This document shows, in pieces, positions 44,390 through 55,960 of a DNA stretch of 64,000 nucleotides (its first letter is position 1; every line of letters starts with the position of its first letter). Source of the stretch: Shinisaurus crocodilurus (taxonomy: Eukaryota; Chordata; Lepidosauria; Squamata; Shinisauridae); assembly GCA_021292165.1 (NCBI GenBank), contig CM037880.1, forward strand, positions 136,216,564 to 136,280,563, written 5' to 3'. The position numbers and the translations under genes are program-made. Under the pieces are notes generated by a model. That model was not told the origin of the DNA. It worked only from the letters and a program-made list of their open reading frames with translations, and searched no databases.

Positions 44390-44495
44390 GATGTGAGGCA
44401 GTGGGTTTGGCTGTCCTTTGGAGTGTTAAGGTGGACCTCCACCTCTTCTTGAGCTATATATTGGTAAATAAATAAAAATACTGAACATCATAAGC

Positions 44496-44631
44496 CAGCT
44501 TTCCCTAAGCTGCTGCCCTCCAGATGTTTTGGACTACAACTGCCAGCATTCCTGTCCATTGGCTTTGCTGGCCGGGGCTGATGGGAGTTGAAGTCAAAAA
44601 CATCTGGAGGTCACCACATTGGGGAAGGCAG
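44496..44631. mobile_element. Family F hAT-like MITE with readable target duplication
   Basis: Starts CAGCTTTCCCTAAGC and ends ttggggaaggcag, with arms through ccagatgttttggactac and its complement. Flanking 8-mers TCATAAGC (44488-44495) and CCATAAGT (44632-44639) share CATAAG, with TA in the middle. Confidence 0.8.
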
Positions 44632-44639
44632 CCATAAGT

Positions 44640-45834
44640 GGATTCAGTAAGTGCCCTTCCAAGGGAAACTGAATCCAGGTAAGTGCTGCATCCTTGGAAC
44701 TTCTCAGTGTTTGAGGAAGTTGAGACAAGCGTAACAATATTAATAGTAAGACACTTCGGTATATATAGGGCAATATACAGGGCAATTCTATAAGGGTAAT
44801 CAATGACGGGATTCAGTGATTGATAACCAAGGCTAAATTGCTCTGCTCTACAGCTGCCACTTTGGCAAGGAATCATCAGTACCCACCACTGCTGCTGCTG
44901 CCTTCTCATAACCATTGGGAGCTAAAATCCTTTTCCTTGCAATTTGTGGAAGGAGGGGAAGCAGTGCTTGCTTACCTGCAGAAGAATATATAGATGGTTT
45001 TTAGGAGAATGCAGTAATCAACTATTACAAGGCAGCTGTAATCAGCAGAAGATGTGTGTACATCTGGTGCAGATAGTCTGTTGCGCACAAGACTTAATCA
45101 ATCAATCAATTAATTCATATAGCATTGTCACAATACAAGAGTACAGAGTACTTGACAGAGTACTAGAGGATGGGTCCCTGCCTCAAATTGCTTACAATCC
45201 AAAATTGTAGAACTTTATTACGGTCATAGACCAATCACTACAAAACAAAACAAAGCAATATTAAGTACTCTGACATACAATTCAGCAAAACAGGTTAAAT
45301 TGTATAAAACAAAAGTGCCACAAATGACCTGGAGGGCATCAAAAACTAGATGGTATTTTTTTACAATGGGATGATACATGGCAGCCCTTTGGTGGAATCA
45401 GCAATAGATTACTTGCATGAGTAGGTGGGATATCTACCCTCTGATTCCTAAAAATGCATGCCACTGACAAAAATTGGCCACCTTTATAAAAGTTCCAGTA
45501 GAGGGAGAGCCTGAGAGAAGTAGGGTCATGTAAAATTCATTGGATCTGCCAGGATAATTTTTTATTAGGGGAGTAATATACTGACTACTGAGAACAAATG
45601 TCCGTATAGAAAGCACAATACACAAGCACATGCTCAATTGATTCTATCATGCCCGAACGGCAGGGGCAAACACACAGGGAATAGGGAATGCGTGAATATC
45701 TCCCCTCCAAAAGGGCTGATGGTAGCACGTTGAATTGTTCCTCAACCCAAAATATAATACAGGGGAAACAACAGAGGAAGGGGAGGGAAGGGGAGGCTGG
45801 GGTAAACAGGGAAGATGCAGTGATTGGCCACCAC
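44640..45834. other. Mixed unique and unclassified repeat sequence
   Basis: An AATC tract at 45088-45108 followed by cctcaaattgcttacaatcc (45180-45199) resembles a LINE 3' end in reverse. Sequence from 45210 to 45740 (tttattacggtcatagacc, gcccgaacggcaggggcaaa) also has the look of an interspersed repeat, but I cannot classify it. Confidence 0.35.
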
Positions 45835-46112
45835 TTTGGATGGCTTTAAAAAGGGCATTAGACAAATTCCTGGAGGAGAAGGCTATCAATGGCTACTAGT
45901 CCTGATTGGCTATATGCTACCTCCAGTATCAGAGGCAGTATGCCTATGTACACCAGTTGCTGGGGAACATGGGCGGGAGGGTGCTGTTGCACTCATGTCC
46001 TGCTTGTGGGTTTCCCATGGGCAGGTGGTTGGCCACTGTGTGAACAGAATGCTGGACTAGACGGACCTTTGGTCTCATCCAGTATGGCTCTTCTGATGTT
46101 CTTATGGAAGCA
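45835..46112 (+). mobile_element. CR1-type LINE 3' end
   Basis: The sequence tggatggctttaaaaagggc, aaattcctggaggagaagg, atcaatggctactagtcctg, gtttcccatgggcaggtgg and ctggactagacggacctttg is a CR1-subfamily 3'UTR widespread in reptiles. The same 3' end occurs reversed at 49386-49660. The short 5' part still encodes DGFKKGIRQI. Confidence 0.8.
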
Positions 46113-46179
46113 ATATGCATGCATGCTTTTTTCCAATTGCATGTGCTTAGGCTTAGTTACAGGTTCAGTTACCATGGGG

Positions 46180-46264
46180 CAGCCTTCCCCAACCTGACTC
46201 CCTCCACGGAATTATGGGAATTGCAGTCCAAGACATCTGGAGGGCGTCGGGCTGGGAAAGGCTG
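46180..46264. mobile_element. Family F MITE, internally deleted
   Basis: Starts CAGCCTTCCCCAACC and ends gggaaaggctg. The left inner arm is missing, so the element is only 85 bp. The 8-mers flanking it do not match. Confidence 0.65.
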
Positions 46265-46454
46265 CTGCAGAGTATAGGATCATATAAAAGAATATGCACA
46301 CGGTGGCAATTGTGCAGCATAATACCACCTCCACATCTTTAAAAAAGCCGTTGTGCTTGTTTGCAGAATACGACAGCCCACCGTGGATTATTTATTTATC
46401 CCACAGTGAGGCTGCAGTGCATGCAGGTTGCATGCGGCCACCATTTTTAATATG

Positions 46455-46690
46455 TAACCCCCACTCAGGGGTTGTTGTGTCATGAGAACCTGGTGAACGT
46501 GGATTACGTGAGGGTTAAACAACCCTCGCATAATCCATGGTCTATTTTAGGATTATGCGAGGATTGTTTAACCCTCACATACCCAACATTTATTTATTTA
46601 TTTATTTATTTTGATATATATGCCACCTTTCTACCAAAAAATGGCACTTAAGGTGGCACTCAATGTTTGCCAGGTTCGCACGACACGACA
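46455..46690. mobile_element. Family I palindromic element holding a LINE tail
   Basis: The left arm (ggggttgttgtgtcatgaga, acctggtgaacg, gggttaaacaaccctcgcat) is mirrored by the right arm (atgcgaggattgtttaaccc ... ccaggttcgcacgacacg, acaacccccaag). The right arm is interrupted at about 46590-46670 by an ATTT repeat plus tgccacctttctaccaaaaa, a minus-strand LINE 3' tail. Confidence 0.65.
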
Positions 46691-46840
46691 ACCCCCAAGC
46701 AGGAGTTGCATATGCAACATGGTGCCTATGGACATATGCATGACAAGCCATGATGAGCCATTGCATGTGACCTGAACCGTTACCTATATCCACTCTGGGT
46801 CTCTCACTATCACACAAATGTCTAAGAAATGGGTGACTAA

Positions 46841-46971
46841 AGGCGCAATCCTATGCAAGTTTAGACAGAAAAAAGACCTACAACTCCCAGCATGCCCCAG
46901 CCAGCTGGCTGGGGCATGCTGGGAATTGTAGGCCTTTTCCCCCTGTATAAACTTGCATAGGATTGTGCCCC
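46841..46971. mobile_element. Family D MITE
   Basis: Near-perfect 131-bp hairpin: ggcgcaatcctatgcaagtt and its complement gcataggattgtgcccc, with tgccccagccagctggctgg at the centre. The left flank is TAA. The right flank is AAATAA, so the duplication is unclear here. Confidence 0.75.
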
Positions 46972-46974
46972 AAA

Positions 46975-47750
46975 TAACGTAAATTGCTGGAAACTGATTC
47001 TGAAGCCATTAGCATCTAGGTCAATTCCTTTCATTGAAGAGCAGATCAATAGGGACTAAAAGCTGTCTGTCAATTGCTCTGTCACATTTATCTAAAATTC
47101 ACTGACCTCAATCTTTTTCTAACTGGCAAATTTTCTCCCTTCTTCACGAAAGCTACCGTCATACTCAGCATTGAATTCGAACCTTTGCTAGGCGCTCCCA
47201 CTACATTGAAAGCCAAAGATCACACTTCCTTCCGGAATAGCCTATCAGGTATTAGTGTTCTGAAGCAATGAACATTGGTGGTATGTCATGCTTTCTATTA
47301 ATGTGTAAGAAGTTTTGTCACTAAAAATACAGCTACTATCTAGAACTCTTCCCATTTTAAAAACACAAATATGTGAGAGGTTCCCCCACCCCCTTTATCT
47401 TGTTCTTAATTTTTTTTTTTTAAACAGACACGCAAGTTATCTTATGGTTAACAATTACTCCACACTAATTACATTGCAATTTTAGATTTTAAAACAAGTC
47501 TTGGTCTATTAAAATGCATAGCTGATTTCCCAGATGATATTAACACTGGGCACAGAGGATACTTTGAAAGTGTCGAATGTTGTTGTAATCTCTGAAACAA
47601 GCAGTGCATGGGGCAGGAGTCAATCTGGTCACCCCACATACACTACTCAGGGCTTCTTGATGAATGCCAGGATACAAGTGTTAACTAATCACATCACATG
47701 CAGTGGTTTCGGTGGGAGAATCTTCAGGGCAGCAGAGGTCCTTTGGTCCA
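46975..47750. other. Unique AT-rich sequence
   Basis: No coding or repeat signal. Confidence 0.4.
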
Positions 47751-47756
47751 AGACCT

Positions 47757-48148
47757 TGGGCTTCTGTACATGAGGTGTTTAACCCTCTGCTTTACTGAGG
47801 TTTCTTCTTCCGTTTTCTTTGCAGGAGGAAGAACGTGTCCTTTACACGTGGTTTTTTCCCCTGGGGTTTTCTTTCTCTGCCTTTCTATATGTTCTATTAC
47901 ACAACCACAAGGTGGCACTGCAGCATAGCACAATTGGGAAAAATATATGGCCATTTTGTAGCACTTCCTAGCACGATAGGAAATGATAGCTGACTTTCCT
48001 CATTCTAAAAAAAAAAAAAAGGCTGCAAAGCTGGCTGGAAAACACAGGAGAGGCCCTGGAGGATGACGATGTCATGTAAAGGACCCACAAACTTCCAGGA
48101 GTGAGGGATCACAAGCGCACAATGAATGCCTTGTGTAGAGAAGCCCCT
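47757..48148. mobile_element. Family J DNA transposon, inverted orientation
   Basis: The left end gggcttctgtacatgaggtg and right end cttgtgtagagaagcccc are inverted. The interior is the reverse complement of the 19045 and 39840 copies (aaggtggcactgcagcatag, gtcatgtaaaggacc). Confidence 0.75.
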
Positions 48149-48230
48149 TGTTGCTAGTCTAGCCCAGAGAAACAGCAGCCCTGCATTTGTTCATTAAAAC
48201 CTGTGATCATGCTAGGGTTTATATTGATTA

Positions 48231-48352
48231 GGCTTTCTCAACCTGGTGTCCTCCAGATGAGTTGGACTGCAACTCCCATCATCCACAGCCATGCTGGCTG
48301 TGGATGATGGGAGTTGCAGTCCAACACATTTGGAGGTCACCAGGTCAGGGAA
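48231..48352. mobile_element. Family F MITE with near-perfect stem
   Basis: tggactgcaactcccatcat and ccacagccatg are followed at once by their complements, giving a long perfect inner stem (about 48263-48324). The outer ends (aggctttctcaacctgg and aggtcagggaagggtgg) are eroded. Confidence 0.75.
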
Positions 48353-48869
48353 GGGTGGTATAGGTAGTAAATGCATCACCTTTCAATGTGTTAATTTCAG
48401 CAGTTGCACTGAAAACATTTTATTAGCAAGTGTGAAGAAGAGTACTAAGCTTGAAAAATATGACTTCCTCTTCTGCTAATCCCTATAGGCAATCACTTGC
48501 CATCTCAAAAAGGCAAGTCATTAATAATAACTAACATGGGGGAAACCATTTTAATTACTACACTACAGCATTTTGCATGAATAAAACATCAGGATGTCCA
48601 CAGAGTTAAGTATTTTTTTAAAAAGAAGAATTAAAGCCTCCCCTCTCTTAAAATAGGACTGTTCATCCACTGTGGATGATGCTGACATCTAAGGAATTAC
48701 TGTGGTTTAACCAACACAGTCCCCCTAGAAAAAAAGGGGGGGAAGCACCCCATGCTCCTCTGCTATGACTGGGGCTTTGCGAATGATTTTCAAGATTGAT
48801 TGCAGAGGATTCTCATCTACACAAATGTTGCAAAGATCATGGGGGCGATGGAAGAGATTATACTAGCAG
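48353..48869. other. No recognisable feature
   Basis: AT-rich unique sequence. Confidence 0.35.
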
Positions 48870-49385
48870 CAGTGCCTGTTGCATGCAACACCTACGCAGA
48901 GAAATAGAACACTGACAACCTCAATTTTTTTCTGTTGGTATATAACTCCAGGAAGAATTATTGGAATATCTTGTACCGACACACTTGGTTGTAGGAAATG
49001 TGGTGACTTGCATGTTGGCTTGTTACATGTTTTTTGGAGGTGTCCTATAATACAATTACTGTATATTAGAGGCAGATCTTTCATGAGATAGAAGAAGTGT
49101 TGGGCTTTAATGTGACTGCAAATGTTTTATTAATATTGTTTAATTATAGAACTGATACCCCAAATATGTATCAGGTGTATTTGATTGGTAATCTTTTCGT
49201 GACTGCAAAGATTATGTTGGCAAAATATTTTGGAAATCAATCAGCAAGTATACCAAGTACTAGGGAATGTTTGTTTAAAGTACTAGAGTGGGCTCATATG
49301 GACAAATTGACAGAACTAGTCCATTAAAAAAAAAGGTTCTAATGTTTGAAAGAGATTTTTTCTTAAACCGGAACCCATTTCTTAG
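48870..49385 (+). pseudogene. L1-type LINE ORF2 C-terminal fragment
   Basis: One frame gives CRKCGDLHVGLLHVFWRCP, matching the cysteine-rich CxxC...H...WxC module near the end of L1 ORF2. A later frame gives FVTAKIMLAKYFGNQSASIP and CLFKVLEWAHMDKLTELV, the final conserved segment. Several frameshifts separate them. The fragment ends at the CR1 insertion or junction at 49386. Confidence 0.7.
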
Positions 49386-49660
49386 GCATTATAAGAACAT
49401 AAGAAGCGCCATAATGGATCTGTCCAAGGCTCCATCTTGTCCAGCATTCTGTTCTCACAGTAGCCAACCAGCTGTCTGTGGGAAACCCACATGTAGGACA
49501 TGAGTGGAACAGCACCCTCCTGCCCAAGTTCCCCAGCAACTGGAGTACATAGGCATACTGCCTCTGATAATGGAGGTAGCATATAGCCATCAGGACTAGC
49601 AGCCATTGGCAGCCCCTTTTAAAGCCATCCAGATCAGTGACCATAATCTTGAGGTAGCAA
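49386..49660 (-). mobile_element. CR1-type LINE 3' end
   Basis: Complement of the 45835-46112 type: ccattatggatctg-like end, then ccagcattctgttctcacag, tgtgggaaacccacatgtag, aggcatactgcctctgataa and taaaagccatccagat. The minus frame reads DLDGFKRGCQWLLVLM, the last codons of ORF2. Confidence 0.8.
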
Positions 49661-49744
49661 ATTCTATAATTAAACAAAAATTGGTGAGTTTTTTCCACTA
49701 GACTACAACCTGTTGATCACATTAAGCTGACTTATGTTAGCCCT

Positions 49745-50480
49745 GCTTAGATGTTAACTTAGGCACAGATGAAAGGGGGTGATTGGGGTCGTTCATGCCT
49801 GCTGTAGTGGGATGGACCCCTTGTCATATGAGCTTCATTTATTTCACAGACTCCATTCCTTCTTGGACTTTGCAATGCTGGTGTACCTCCAAGCTAGACT
49901 GCTGTGATGTGCTCTACACAGAGCTGCCCTTGAAGACAGCTCAGAAATGCAGTGAGTGCAAAAAGCTACTGCATATCTTTTTATGGGTGTTGGGAGATGG
50001 TGTTGAGCAAATACCATCTATGCTGTATCAACTGCACTGGCTGCCAATAGGCTTCTGTTTCTGACTCAATCCTAGGTGTTGGCCTCTAATGCTGCTCACA
50101 GCCTGGGCTCTACAGTCTTGGAGAGCAACTCTCCCTATTGCAGCCTCTGTACCAATTCCAGTCATCTCACCAGACCCTGCACTGCATTCCTAGTACTATG
50201 GGGTGAGAGCTATCACAGATAGAAACAGGGACTTTATATCAGTTGCTCCAAGGCTGTGGAATTATCTTCCCCCAGAGCTGCATAGTTCCTCTGCCTCAAT
50301 GGTTTTTAGGAGGAATTGTAAAGCAGTTGGCCTTTAGCTTTGCTGGCCAATCTGTTAACTGTCTTGTTGGATCTCTGTTATTTTCCCCCTCTTCTGTCTT
50401 TGATGTATATTGTGCTTTTAAATCTCTGTCAAGAGCTATCATAAGCCACCTTTAGCCCTGGAAAGGCAATGTAGAAATAA
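49745..50480 (+). pseudogene. Old L2-like LINE 3' fragment
   Basis: Scattered conserved phrases survive in different frames: CKLDCCDVLYTELPLKTAQK, YQLHWLPIGF and, later, APRLWNYLPPELH-like sequence near 50245-50290, followed by the 3'UTR (ataagccacctttagccctg). Heavily mutated compared with the copy at 29095-29996. Confidence 0.7.
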
Positions 50481-50633
50481 TTTGAAATACATGAATATTG
50501 TGCAAAGATAGGAACAGATTTTTAATTTAAAAAATTTAAACCCGGGGTTTAATTTTATGGTACTAATTTGTTTGTTTTCTAGTGCACCTCCACATTAAAT
50601 TGGCCACTTTACAGATTGAAAGCTAGAAATCCT

Positions 50634-51310
50634 CAGGGATGGGGACTTGGACTCCAGGACTCGACTCGTGAGTCGGACTGAGTCCCCCCTCTGACTCGAG
50701 TCAGACTTGAGTCCCAATATTTTTAATGGGACTCGAGACTCGACTCGGGACTCGAGACCAAGGACTCGTGTTCCAAAATCGTGTTCCTCAAATGCAACAT
50801 GGATAGGTTTTAGGAAGTACAGCAAATTTATTTTTTAAAATCATTTTCCTAAAATGCAACCTTTCAGACATTTTGGGTTTGGCTGCCTCTGCCTGCCTCT
50901 TTCGGGTTCCCAGCTTCCTCTGCCTGCCTGGTCTCTTCTTGACCAGTTCAACAGTTGAATTGTCCAAGACAAAGGCCTCTGCCTGCCTGTTTTGGGGTTC
51001 CCTGCCTCCTCTGCCTGTCTGGTTATTTTGGGTTTGTCTGCCTTGTCTGTTCTTGCCAAAATCAGTTGCAGAGTTTTGAAATAAAAAGGCACACTTGTGC
51101 CTAGAATTTATTTAAGCCACATCTGAAATAGCCTTATTTTGATGGGAACAAAACCCCATTGATTTTAATAGGGACTCATGGAGTCAGCTTTGGGAGTGAC
51201 TCATGACTCGTGAGTCACCATTTTGGACCAAGGACTTGGACTCGAGACTCGGGTCCAAAGACTCGTGACTCGACTCATGACTCGAAACCAAGGACTCTTC
51301 AACATCCCTG
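50634..51310. mobile_element. hAT element with ACTCG-rich ends, copy 2
   Basis: Starts CAGGGATG and ends CATCCCTG. Flanking 8-mers GAAATCCT (50626-50633) and CAAATCCT (51311-51318) match at 7 of 8. The subterminal ACTCG arrays and the core (50862-51160) match copy 1 closely. Between the left array and core it has about 90 bp (aaatgcaacatggataggtt) that copy 1 lacks. No transposase seen. Confidence 0.9.
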
Positions 51311-51318
51311 CAAATCCT

Positions 51319-52057
51319 TTTCTTCCTTCCTAAAGATAAAATGTCTTCAGACAATTAGAGAAGGGCAGGAAAACAAAGGAAGAAAAGAATAGGGGGGGAA
51401 ATCTTTCACATAAAGGATTTCAGCAGTTAACGAGATGAAATTATTCCTCTAATGAAAATCTTAACCTTCAAGATAGGAAAACAAAAATGAAACTTGTCCT
51501 CTTAGGTTCCCAGAAAAGATTAACCCGTCACAAGACCCAGAAATTAAAAGCCATGGAAGTTAATGAAAAGCCATGAATGGAATACATTGTTTTGCAATGT
51601 GTAATCTCAATTAAAAGATCACAGTTTGAATTCCATTTACATTTATTAATACTCTGGATTGTATCAGGGCATGTGTGTTTTGTTCATTAAGGGATATTTT
51701 CTTATTCGATCAAAAGCTAAGGTCGCCTTGTAGGCCCAAAGAAAAATGCCAAAATCCACATCACCATAATACCTTTATTAGGCCAACACAAAGGTCACAA
51801 AATACTGTGCAAATACTGTTCTCAGGAACTCTTCATCTTTCAAGAAAGTAAACAAAGCAAGAAAAAAAAGGGGCTGATGTTCATGCCATCAAATTTGCAT
51901 TTGGTTACAATCTTAAAATGGAAAGTGGGAGGAGGCTGCAGACATTCAAATTAGGCTCTACCAGGTACTGAGATAATTTCAGGCTGCATTTGGAACCCTC
52001 CAAAGGGTTGCTGGGAATGGCGTGTTGGCAAAACCAGAAAAAACATTGACCTCTATC
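51319..52057. other. Unique sequence, possible conserved non-coding DNA
   Basis: 51420-51710 is AT-rich, free of recognised repeats and dense in TAAT/ATTA-type words. 51720-51850 (aatacctttattaggccaac) may be an interspersed repeat of unknown class. No coding frame. Confidence 0.35.
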
Positions 52058-52065
52058 CTTTAAGG

Positions 52066-52390
52066 CAGGGGTGCTGAACTTCAGGCCCAAATCCATCTCT
52101 CTGGGGTTCCCTAGATCTCCATGCTCCCTTCCTCTGGTCCCAAACCCTTTCCTCTAACCACCAATCATTTAGTGGTTTCCCAGCTTTTGTGCATTTCCCC
52201 CTCCATTCCAAAAGGTCGATATGCCTCTCCTGAGGCTTTATTACAGGCAGTAAACGCTTGAAGCTAAAATATGCTGGTATTTTGCCCCTGCCCCTCTTGC
52301 CTTCAGGCCTCCACACCACTGGAATGCAGCCCTGAGAGTTTCTCCGAGATGGAATCTGGCCTTCAGGCTCTAAGAGTTTCAGCACCCCCA
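52066..52390. mobile_element. Family C hAT element with perfect target duplication
   Basis: Left end CAGGGGTGCTGAACTTCAG is inverted relative to the right end tttcagcaccccca. Perfect 8-bp duplications CTTTAAGG flank it (52058-52065 and 52391-52398), with TA at the centre. Length 325 bp, non-coding. Confidence 0.9.
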
Positions 52391-52711
52391 CTTTAAGGCT
52401 GCTATGCCTTACACATGGATAAATGTCCCTATGTACCTGTCAGGTTTTGGCTCATTCTCTCTTGTCAAGGGTTCTCAGGCTTCCAGACTCCAAAAGTTTC
52501 CCGCCTACTAAATAATAAACAGATGTCCTATTCAGGTGTTCCTGCATCCTGGGCCTGCTCCCTCCATTGCCTGTTGGGGGATGATCTTCTGCAGCCCAGC
52601 GCCTTTTCTACTGGAGTAGGCTCCCTGCACAGTTTAAAACCATGGAGGGCTGCAAAGTTGAACCGGCCTAGAGATTTTAGTTGAAAATATAATATAATTT
52701 AAAGTGGCATG
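52391..52711. other. No recognisable feature
   Basis: Unique sequence between two DNA transposons; short frames only. Confidence 0.35.
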
Positions 52712-52936
52712 GGTTGCTTCCAGCTACTAGCACTACAAATGGGAAGGCCTTGTGCAGCTATTCTATATTTCCTCCTCCTCCTCCATTGATTTTCTACAGA
52801 AATAAAAAAAAGACAGAAGCGGTGGGAAAATATGGGAGGGTTACGCGAGTGGAAGACAACGTCATCTGGAGCCCCTGTTTAATTCCATGAATGAGGCAAG
52901 GCAAAGGCACCATAAAAGCCTAATCTGGAAGCAGCC
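52712..52936. mobile_element. Family K DNA transposon
   Basis: The left end ggttgcttccag and right end ctggaagcagcc are inverted. The interior (tgtgcagctattctat, aggagggttac-like, cataaaagcctaat) is the reverse of the 30513 copy. Confidence 0.65.
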
Positions 52937-53438
52937 AATATTGAGAGAATGAGACTATAGCCTTAGAAGCACAAGCTTTTCAAGTTATACAACACCTTGG
53001 TTCAGAAAAGGCAATGTTCACCTGAGACAAGCTTGCAACAATTTCTAGCAGAAATAGTGATTCCTAATTCCTAGATTCAAGCTGATTTGCACAAACCCAA
53101 ACTCTGTTGCAGCTGGTTACGTGAATCGAAGGTCACGTCAGCAAGACAGAGTGCTTTCAAAACTTTTCATCAGAACAATATTTGATAGGACATTGACACA
53201 TATGTTGCTGTTACATCTTTTGACAACATATTATGTATTATATAATGCTATATTACTTTCTACAAAGCCCCTTGCTTCCCCACCACCCCCATGGATGGAA
53301 AACCCAGATTTCCCTCACCCCACCTTAAATTCAGCAGCAACAAAAAATAACGGTAGCTAAGTCTGACATGGATGTATTATAAAAAATATTTCTGGTTCTC
53401 TCTATTTTGCAACATATTGGCAGTATGCAATGCTGACA

Positions 53439-53660
53439 GTCTACCAGCGCTAAACATGTTGCGCTAGTGGGAACAACCACTGGCGCAACAGGATTCGGAA
53501 ACTAGTGGAAACTGCTGCTTCTGGAATGGGACAAGTTAGCGGAGCTCCCTCCTGTGACTTGTTCCATCCTGGAAGTAATAGTTTTGGCTAGTTTCTCGTT
53601 GCATTGCCAGTGGCAGCTTCCTGTTGCGCTAGCAGTCATTCGTGCCGGCACAGTGGCAGC
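53439..53660. mobile_element. Family M hairpin element
   Basis: The left arm (ttgcgctagtggga, actggcgcaacagg, tggaatgggacaag) faces the right arm (cttgttccatcctgg, actagttt-like, gccagtggcagc, cctgttgcgctagcag). Length is about 200 bp with imperfect pairing. Only one copy is seen in the window. Confidence 0.5.
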
Positions 53661-53802
53661 ATTGGAAACTGCCCTATATATGAAATTGTAATAAATAAAA
53701 TATGGTAAGCCGATATTAAAATTCCAATTCATATATGATGGCATCTACAGTCTATTACCACCTGGCAATGATTGAATGATAGAGCAGCTGCTGACTCACA
53801 TC

Positions 53803-54042
53803 AATTTATTTATTTATTTATTATATTTATACCCCGCCTTTTTTCCTGCAAGGAACCCAAGGTGGCTTACATAATCCTCCTCCCCCCCTCCATTTTATCC
53901 TCACAACACCCTGTGAGGTAGGTTAGGCTGAGAGTCAGTTACTGGCCCAAAGTCACCCAGTGGGTTTCATGGCCAAGCGGGGACTAGAACCCAATCTCCT
54001 GAGTCCCAGTCCAACACTCTCACCACTACACCACACTGGCTC
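53803..54042 (-). mobile_element. tRNA-derived SINE with MIR-like core, full length
   Basis: Minus strand, 5' to 3': agccagtgtggtgtagtggt (A-box region), gggttctagtccccgc (B box), ccatgaaacccactgggtga, cctacctcacagggtg-ttgtgaggat (the MIR-like core), aaaaaggcggggtataaata and an AATA tail. The order is complete, so it may retain a polymerase III promoter. The copy at 15813-15993 is the same family. Confidence 0.85.
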
Positions 54043-54398
54043 TTGCTTACTCAAAGCAAGAGCTGCAATCAATTTCTTTATCTCTGACACTGAAACCAGG
54101 CGTCAATCAGGCAAACAAGTGATTTCAGGAGCAATGTAAGAGTTGTTCCCTAGAGATATATCGCTATAGAGCCTGCTAAAATGTTTATGCCACTGAGAAG
54201 AAACTTGCCCAATAATTACCGGACTGACTGTATACATGCCAGTAGAAGTTATATCCCAAAACTGCTTTTCATTCTTTTCCGTCATTATTATAATTAAATT
54301 GTTTATTACAGACCAAAATGGGTCTAAGGTTACATCAATGATGTAATCAGCTTGCGGCAACCAATAGAGGCCATAATTGTATCCATGCAACCTCATCA

Positions 54399-54720
54399 TC
54401 ATCAGACGATCACTCGTGACTGAGTAAGATTGTCTTCCAGGATCAAAATTTACAGAAAGGAGATTTTAAAAGGAGGAAATTTTAAAGAAAATTGTGTAGA
54501 CTCTAGCGATGGGTCCGTAAGTGACTGTGGAGGCCAATTCTAGATTCACACAGCTTCCCACAGTGAGGACACAGGTTACCAGGTGGAAGATGGTCCTGTA
54601 AAGGATTCGTTTGACGTGCTTTTCGCTTAGCACGTTTCTCCCTTTCACCTTGCACTCGAGCTTCTTCAAAGTCCATAGAACCTTTGTGAAAGGCCAACCT
54701 CCAGTTAGATCGTGCAACCT
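54399..54720 (-). pseudogene. RTE-like LINE 3' end, second copy
   Basis: Minus frame 54503-54697 reads MAFHKGSMDFEEARVQGERE, then KRAKRKARQ and the finger CPHCGKLCESRIGLHSHLRT, nearly identical to 43515-43702. The 3'UTR (gaagacaatcttactcagtc, cgagtgatcgtctgatgatg) is also shared and ends in ATG units, which defines the 3' end of this family. Confidence 0.85.
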
Positions 54721-55340
54721 AAAGGGATATTGATCACCATTTCTTGTGTTAGGTGTAGCTTGAGATGAGGCCCTGTGCCTGTCTATACATTCCTTGTATA
54801 CACTCTCGAAAGACCTCTCCTGGCACAAACTGGGAAAAAAGTATGTTAAATGCCCCTCTACAGTGACTCCAAATGGATGTTCTCGTTTGTAAATATTTAA
54901 GTACCTTTTACAATGCATATCATTAAATGTGTGCACTTTGTAAAGCTATGAATAAGTGTGTGCATATCTCCGTGCACATGAAGAAACTAGATGCAATTGA
55001 ATTTTCTTACAGATGTGGCCGTGTGTTATCTGAACCAGCTACTCCCTTAGAGGGATGTTAAACGCACTCCATATACATCTTCCCAGCAAACAGAAACAAT
55101 CATAACACAGTGTTTCTCTCTCTTGAGCGCATACTCCCCAATTAAGCTGTCTTGTGCTTTATGGTGTAATTAAATGAGCACCTAGAATTGTAATAGATTT
55201 TCTTTGTGCCCTGGTATAGTATTGTGCCCTGGCTCTATAGTTTTGAAGACCTCTGGATAAAATATGAACTTAACACACCAGATGAGTTGCCAGTCCACCC
55301 TGTTGATGCATGCAAATAGGAAAGTGTTTGGTTCAGATGT
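54721..55340. other. No recognisable feature
   Basis: A minus-strand frame of about 80 codons continues past the LINE fragment but has no known motif. Confidence 0.35.
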
Positions 55341-55344
55341 AATT

Positions 55345-55960
55345 GCTGCATTCATTTATTTCATTCATTTATTACATACATTTCTATACTGCTCAATAGC
55401 CAAAGCTCTCTAGGTGGTTTATGAAGATTAGAAACCTTTAAAATACAATATTGTACATAATATAAAAACATTTACATACAAATGTATAAACAGACAGCAC
55501 ACACGCACACACACACTTTTAGCAATCAACAATAGAAATCGCATGACCTGATTAAATACTTTATCATTTGCTGCCAGATGCCTGAGAGAGAGTAGAGGAA
55601 GATCTTAACCTGGTGCCAAAAAGATAACAATGTTGGCACCAGATGACCCCTCCTCTAGTTTCCTGCATTGAGCAGGCGGTTGGACTCGATAGCCTTGTAA
55701 GATCTATGAAATCTATGAGCCTTGCTGAGGAGATCATTCCATAATCAGGAGGCCACCACCGAGAAGGCCCTCTTCCTTGTTGCAACCTTCTGAGCTTCCC
55801 CCAGAGGAGGCACCTGGAGGAGGGCCTGAGATGATGAGTGAAGTGTATGGGAAGGTTTGTGCTGGGAGAGGCGCTCCAGCAAGTATTGTGGTCCCAAGCT
55901 GTGTAACACTTTATAGTTCAAAACCAGTACCTGGAATCGGGCTCGAAAACATCATAGATC
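55345..55960 (-). mobile_element. L2-like LINE 3' end, interrupted by a CR1 tail
   Basis: An ATTT-rich tail and atagccaaagctctctaggt (55345-55480), a segment with acctggtgccaaaaagataa (55610-55631) and the coding part in reverse (ggccaccaccgagaaggccc, actttatagttcaaaacc) mark an L2-type element. A plus-strand CR1 3' end lies inside it at 55662-55718. Confidence 0.7.
55662..55718 (+). mobile_element. CR1 3'-terminal fragment nested in L2
   Basis: tttcctgcattgagcaggcg, ggttggactcgatagcc and the terminal ctatgaaatctatgag repeat equal the CR1 3' end at 14125-14205. At 57 bp it is an extreme 5' truncation, and it is younger than the L2 copy that hosts it. Confidence 0.8.
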
